From: Primulina eburnea
Taxonomy: Eukaryota; Streptophyta; Magnoliopsida; Lamiales; Gesneriaceae
NCBI RefSeq assembly: GCF_022965805.1
Contig: NC_133101.1
Span: 18,571,054-18,635,053 of the forward strand
DNA length: 64,000 bases
Direction: 5' to 3'
The position numbers and the translations under genes are program-made. This document shows, one piece after another, positions 60,453-64,000 of this stretch. Under the pieces are notes generated by a model. It saw only the letters and a list, made by a program, of their open reading frames with translations. It had not been told where the DNA came from and did no database searches. Each line of letters opens with the position of its first letter. Positions within the stretch are counted from its first letter, which is position 1.

Positions 60453-61090
60453 ATGGCTGGAACCTCTGCACAATCATTGAAAAATATTTGTGTATTTTGT
60501 GGGTCGAGTCCTGGAAAAAATGAAGTGTTTGTAGAAGCAGCGAATAATCTTGGAAAGATATTGGCCGAGAGAAAAATTCACTTGGTATATGGGGGAGGTA
60601 ATATTGGGTTAATGGGATCTATTTCAACATCTGCTCATCTTGGAGGTAGTCAGGTTTTGGGTATTATTCCTACAGCTTTAGCTGAAGGAAATATTACAGG
60701 TGTTACGATTGGGAGGAATTAAAAGTTTCTTTTATGTATGAAAGAATCACAAATATGATTGAAAATTCTGATGCTTTTATCGCACTACCAGGTGGTTTTG
60801 GTACATTAGAAGAAATTTTTCACATTGCTTCTTGGGCACAACTTAATATCCATAATAAACCTGTGGGCTTGTTGAATATCAATAATTATTATGACAGTTT
60901 GTTGACATTTCTTGATAAAGCTGTGGAACAGAATTTCATTTCAGAAAATTCACGACGGATGTTCATTTCTGCTTCGACCGCCGACCAATTAATTGATGAT
61001 TTGGAAGCTTTTGTTCATAAGCCTGATCCGATGATAGCAAAGATCAATTGGTCGCAATCAAGCAGTAAGAAAAGAAAGTTGGATCATTGA
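60453..61090 (+). pseudogene. LOG: LOG cytokinin riboside 5'-monophosphate phosphoribohydrolase, intronless, one frameshift
   Basis: LOG enzymes release active cytokinin bases from the nucleotide in one step. The start has an ideal context (AACCATGGC). Residues 10-19 (KNICVFCGSS) and 45-55 (VYGGGNIGLMG) form the Rossmann nucleotide fold. After a break at 60711-60720 the second frame gives YERITNM, then DAFIALPGGFGTLEEI, the PGG-X-GT-X2-E signature, and WAQLNIHNKPVGLLN. The break is consistent with loss of one base in the G run at 60711-60713. The whole would be about 212 residues, normal for plant LOG. The Lys that usually follows the catalytic Arg (RK) is Ile here. Plant LOG genes have several introns and this one has none, so it arose from mRNA. 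The tail KKRKLD (61065-61082) looks like a nuclear localisation signal. AATAAA at 61138-61143 may be its polyadenylation signal. Confidence 0.9.
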
Positions 61091-61245
61091 TTCAAAAGTC
61101 GTGGATTGGTTTGCGTTTGTTTCAGTTTGTTATCTTCAATAAAATTCCAGGTGATATCTCTTTCATTATGTACTCTTTATTAATAGCTATTTTGACATTA
61201 GGGACAATATTAATAGCTATTTTGACATTAATCAATCGGCCAACA
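61091..61245 (+). other. 3' flank of LOG with AATAAA and a 30-bp direct repeat
   Basis: AATAAA lies at 61138-61143. A 21-bp block with TAATAGCTATTTTGACATTA occurs at 61180-61200 and again at 61210-61230. Element G is cut here by element H. Confidence 0.7.
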
Positions 61246-62827
61246 TGCTACACATGAAAATATTTTTATAAAATATTTTGCCCTTTTTAAATAAAACCTC
61301 AATCAACTAGTATTTAAAAATTCGAGTGAAATAGTCGTAAAGTAAAATCGTCTACTGTTTTACCAAACCTAAAAGCAATAATTTGAAAAGTAAAGCCCAT
61401 CCTAAACCTCTCAAAAATCTCTCAAAAGCATAAATAAATAATCTTAAAAATCTTTAACTTAAATCATAAAGCATAATGCGGAAAATGTAGCGCTGGTCCT
61501 CGGGTTGTGTGCATCTTCAGTCCAGTAGTATCACCCGTCAAGACCTCCCTCAGAACCACCTGCATCCATCACACCTAGTGACCCTTAAACATGTGAAAAA
61601 ACATCCCTTCAAGTTCCCCTACCATGGCAGCCCCTTTGTGCATCATTAGGATGAGTTTTAAAAGAAGAAAACTCTACTTTTATGCATAATAAGCCATAAA
61701 AACGAAAATACAAAGTAGTGTTATAAATTTTTCATGCAAACATGCAACAAACATATAATATGGTGTGATAGATGAGAAAAAGGAAGATTAAGGCGTGCCT
61801 TTGCGTTTAAAACGCTCGAAATCCGAATACCGTAGCGGTGAAAGTCGGTGACGAACGGAGGACGATTTCTATTTTTTTTCTACCCTTTTCTCTAGTCAAA
61901 ACTCTATCAAAAACCCACCTTGCAAAGCACGGTTGTCGGGTGATCATTGTTGGAAGGAAGAACGAGGAAGAAAGTCGAAGAACGATGGAGAAAAAAAATT
62001 CAAAAATCTTCCCTTGCAAGAACAAAGAGGTTCGGCCGTTTGTTTTTTTTGCCCACCTTCAATTCTATTCACGTGAATTTGTGTGTGTGTGTTTCGGTGT
62101 GTGTGTGTGGGTGTTTTGGTGTGTGTGTGGGTTTAGGTTTAAATAAATAAAAAAAAAAACAACAAAAAGGCTTTTTAGCTTTTTAATTAATGTGCTTAAT
62201 CAACACTAATTTTTTTTAATTAATAAATTAGGCCCATTAAAATTAATAAATTCAATAGGCTTAAATTAAAATATTTAAAATATATATTTCAAAAAATCCT
62301 CTTATAAAATAAATAAAATTCCTTGGTCCCACCAATTAATTTAAATTTGACCTTAAAAATTCCATAATTTTTAAAATATTTAAAATAAATATTTTCTTAA
62401 CTAAAAATAAAATTTTATCTTTTAAATCTTTAACACATTAATCGTCTCCGGTCCTCCGTCCCCGGCCAACCACTGATATTCGTCTGAAAATCTTTAAATT
62501 ATGAAATCAATCAAAATTACACAATTAATCATTTAGTCACTCAAAATAAATCATTCAAGCATCAACTTTATTTTAAATAATGAAAAATAATTATTTAATA
62601 AAAATATTTTCTTTTATTCGGCCTTCGGTCTCTATTCCTCGATCGCAACTCGAATAGCCTTTAAAAATACATTTTAATGCAACCATCTCGAAAAATATAT
62701 TTTAAACATGCAAACATACACAACATAATTAATTCATGCAATTAAAAAATTTAATTAAAATACAGGAGAAATTTAATAATTTATATGCATGTGGTTCGCG
62801 TGGACTTTAAATTTTCGGGGCATTACA
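61246..62827 (-). repeat. 3' LTR of element H
   Basis: On the minus strand it starts TGTAATGCCCCG at 62827. It matches the C LTRs in blocks, for example 61495-61530 against CACACAACCCGAGGACCAGCG near 46797 and 62620-62680 against the GACGATCGAGGAACGGAGACC block near 44512. It also closely matches the solo-LTR end at 18031-18287. A GT-rich microsatellite lies at 62081-62132. Its plus-strand left end reads TGCTACACATG. Confidence 0.75.
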
Positions 62828-62843
62828 ATCTTCCCCCCTTAAA
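62828..62843 (-). other. Polypurine tract of element H
   Basis: ATCTTCCCCCCTTAAA on the plus strand, a purine run TTTAAGGGGGGAAGAT on the minus strand, directly next to the LTR. It is followed by GACCTCGAAATTC, the reverse of the GAATTTCGAGG block found after chromovirus pol. Confidence 0.8.
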
Positions 62844-64000
62844 TTGAATTCCGACCTCGAAATTCGCTTATCTTTAATAACCCAAAGTTTAGATTTAGTA
62901 CTAGTATCCCAAAAATCTACACTTCCGCTGCGCTACTCTGATAAAACTTAAGTTCTAGAATGTCCTTACGTTTACTAGATCCTAATTAATTTTACCTTCT
63001 AAATCCTTATTTTCAAATCGTAACTTAAAAAGACCCATAATGACTTAGTTCTGTTACTAGTATAACCTCGAATTTTAATTTTTCTTAAATTCCCAATATA
63101 AAAACATGGATGACCATACTTATCGTATATTATTTTCTTATTTTATATCCAAAATATTCATCAACTTATCAAATTTCGATCTTAAAATCCCAAACGCATC
63201 TGCTAACGCTTAGATTTTTCAAGCCTAATATCGATTCATCCTTAAAACCCTTGGTTAACATTCCTTATAACATTAAAACCTAAGATATCGTAAGGTTCTA
63301 AATATTCTTACAAGCCCAAATCATCGAAAATTGCTATCAATGAAACCATCAATTATCGCTTATTGTTAAACTAGTCCCCAAATTCCTTAATAATTGCAAA
63401 ATCAACTCTTAATTTCCTCAAAAATCATCCTAATTGGTCCTTAATTTCAAAAATTTTATGATTAACCCATAAATTTTTGGCATCCTTAATTTCTTTCTAC
63501 AGGTTTCCCATAACAAAATTTCGATAATTTTAAACTTATTTACCCAAAAATCAATTCCTATAACCAATCTTATCTTTCATCAAACTTAAAATCCCAATTT
63601 ATACATTTCTATACTCCAAAAGTCGTTGCAAATCCTCGAATCATTATTCCTTAGGTCTAATTCCCGAAATTAACTTAACTAGTAACCATGAATCATAAAT
63701 ATTTTCTTAGAAAAATCTACGTGTCCCAAAAGCATTCATAATATTCACGATTAACTTTTGACCCAAAAGTAGAACGTCAATACTAAAACCCAAAATTCAA
63801 CATAGTCCAATTCCACCACAAACCAACATGCGTTGAAATCATATAATTTTTTTCATTTCATTTCGTATCGCGTATAAAAATTCTAAAGCATATAAATTAT
63901 ATATCCTCATAATGTTATTCAACATGTGACGTAAACATATAATTCATGTACTTAAGCAGGTAACATCATAAAATCACATAAAGTATGTAAAACTTACAAC
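62844..64000. other. Non-coding interior of element H
   Basis: AT-rich, no ORF of note on either strand and no recognisable pol motif. Many short CTTAAATTTC- and CCCAAAATT-like words recur irregularly, similar in style to the repeated intron of element C (49520-49840), which is a possible source. Confidence 0.45.

Larger units (their letters stand above)
40690..61245 (+). mobile_element. Element G: Athila-like gypsy with two extra ORFs after integrase, split by element C
   Basis: From left: LTR/leader region with TATA box and tandem repeats, tRNA-Asp primer site (42245-42262), gag, protease, [insert C], RT, RNase H, integrase, a Carla_C4-like ORF, a LOG ORF, then truncation by element H at 61246. 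The two halves join in the middle of protease after removal of C and one GGTAT. No 3' LTR or polypurine tract is visible. They are either lost or beyond H. The left end is approximate. Many breaks in gag and pol make this copy inactive. Confidence 0.8.
61246..64000 (-). mobile_element. Element H: minus-strand family-C relative, pol-less, runs out of the window
   Basis: An LTR (61246-62827) is followed by a polypurine tract in minus orientation and an interior continuing past 64000. The interior next to the tract should hold the end of pol, but no frame is readable in 62845-64000. H is thus either a non-autonomous or a heavily decayed relative. The right end and target duplication are outside the window. 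Confidence 0.7.

Noticed and set aside
40690..61245. Element G as an endogenous caulimovirid rather than a retrotransposon
   Set aside because: It has a tRNA-Asp primer site, a Gag with a knuckle and a full DDE integrase in Athila order. No movement protein or caulimovirid coat features are seen.

Overview
The window is intergenic DNA from a large-genome plant, most likely a eudicot. It consists almost entirely of nested LTR retrotransposons. The evidence for this is plant-type Ty3/Gypsy gag-pol proteins of the chromovirus, Athila-like and Tat-like types, primer sites matching initiator tRNA-Met and tRNA-Asp, 5-bp target duplications, and AT-rich flanks. I see no ordinary host gene with exons. 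There are no rRNA genes, tRNA genes or CRISPR arrays.

Layout. (1) 1-18605: a long inverted repeat (arms 1725-2021 and 18293-18605) is split by a minus-strand solo LTR of family C (2027-18287, TSD ACAAT). That LTR is itself split by a solo LTR (2606-4215, TSD CCATG) and by a 12.9-kb chromovirus, element B (5124-18025). Element B carries a Copia-like solo LTR (6362-8207, TSD ATTGG) in its 5' LTR. (2) 18606-20570: AT-rich DNA and LTR fragments. (3) About 20571-40690: a Tat-like gag-protease element, D, is split by element E (23487-38943, TSD TAATG), which keeps gag but has no pol. The 3' LTR of E is split by element F (30928-38763, minus strand, TSD AAATT), which is intact with apparently identical LTRs. 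(4) About 40690-61245: an Athila-like element, G, is split by chromovirus C (44340-56177, TSD GGTAT). The gag of C holds a hAT-type MITE (47488-48220, TSD TAACCAAG). (5) 61246-64000: the LTR and pol-less interior of a minus-strand family-C relative, H, which leaves the window.

The most notable feature is in element G. Downstream of integrase, where some retroelements carry an env-like gene, there are two extra ORFs. The first (59686-60285) is an intact 199-aa Cys-rich basic protein that resembles the nucleic-acid-binding protein of carlaviruses (Carla_C4 type). The second (60453-61090) is an intronless plant LOG gene (cytokinin-activating phosphoribohydrolase) with one frameshift and an NLS-like tail. 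A retroelement carrying a virus-type regulator next to a cytokinin-activating enzyme suggests a captured host-manipulation module. This copy of G has many pol breaks and is dead, so the idea must be tested on other copies.

A second theme is a predicted intron at the same gag/protease junction in chromoviruses B and C. Unspliced RNA would stop within a few codons (Gag only) and spliced RNA would read on into protease. Element F, the intact copy, has no intron and one continuous 1474-codon frame.
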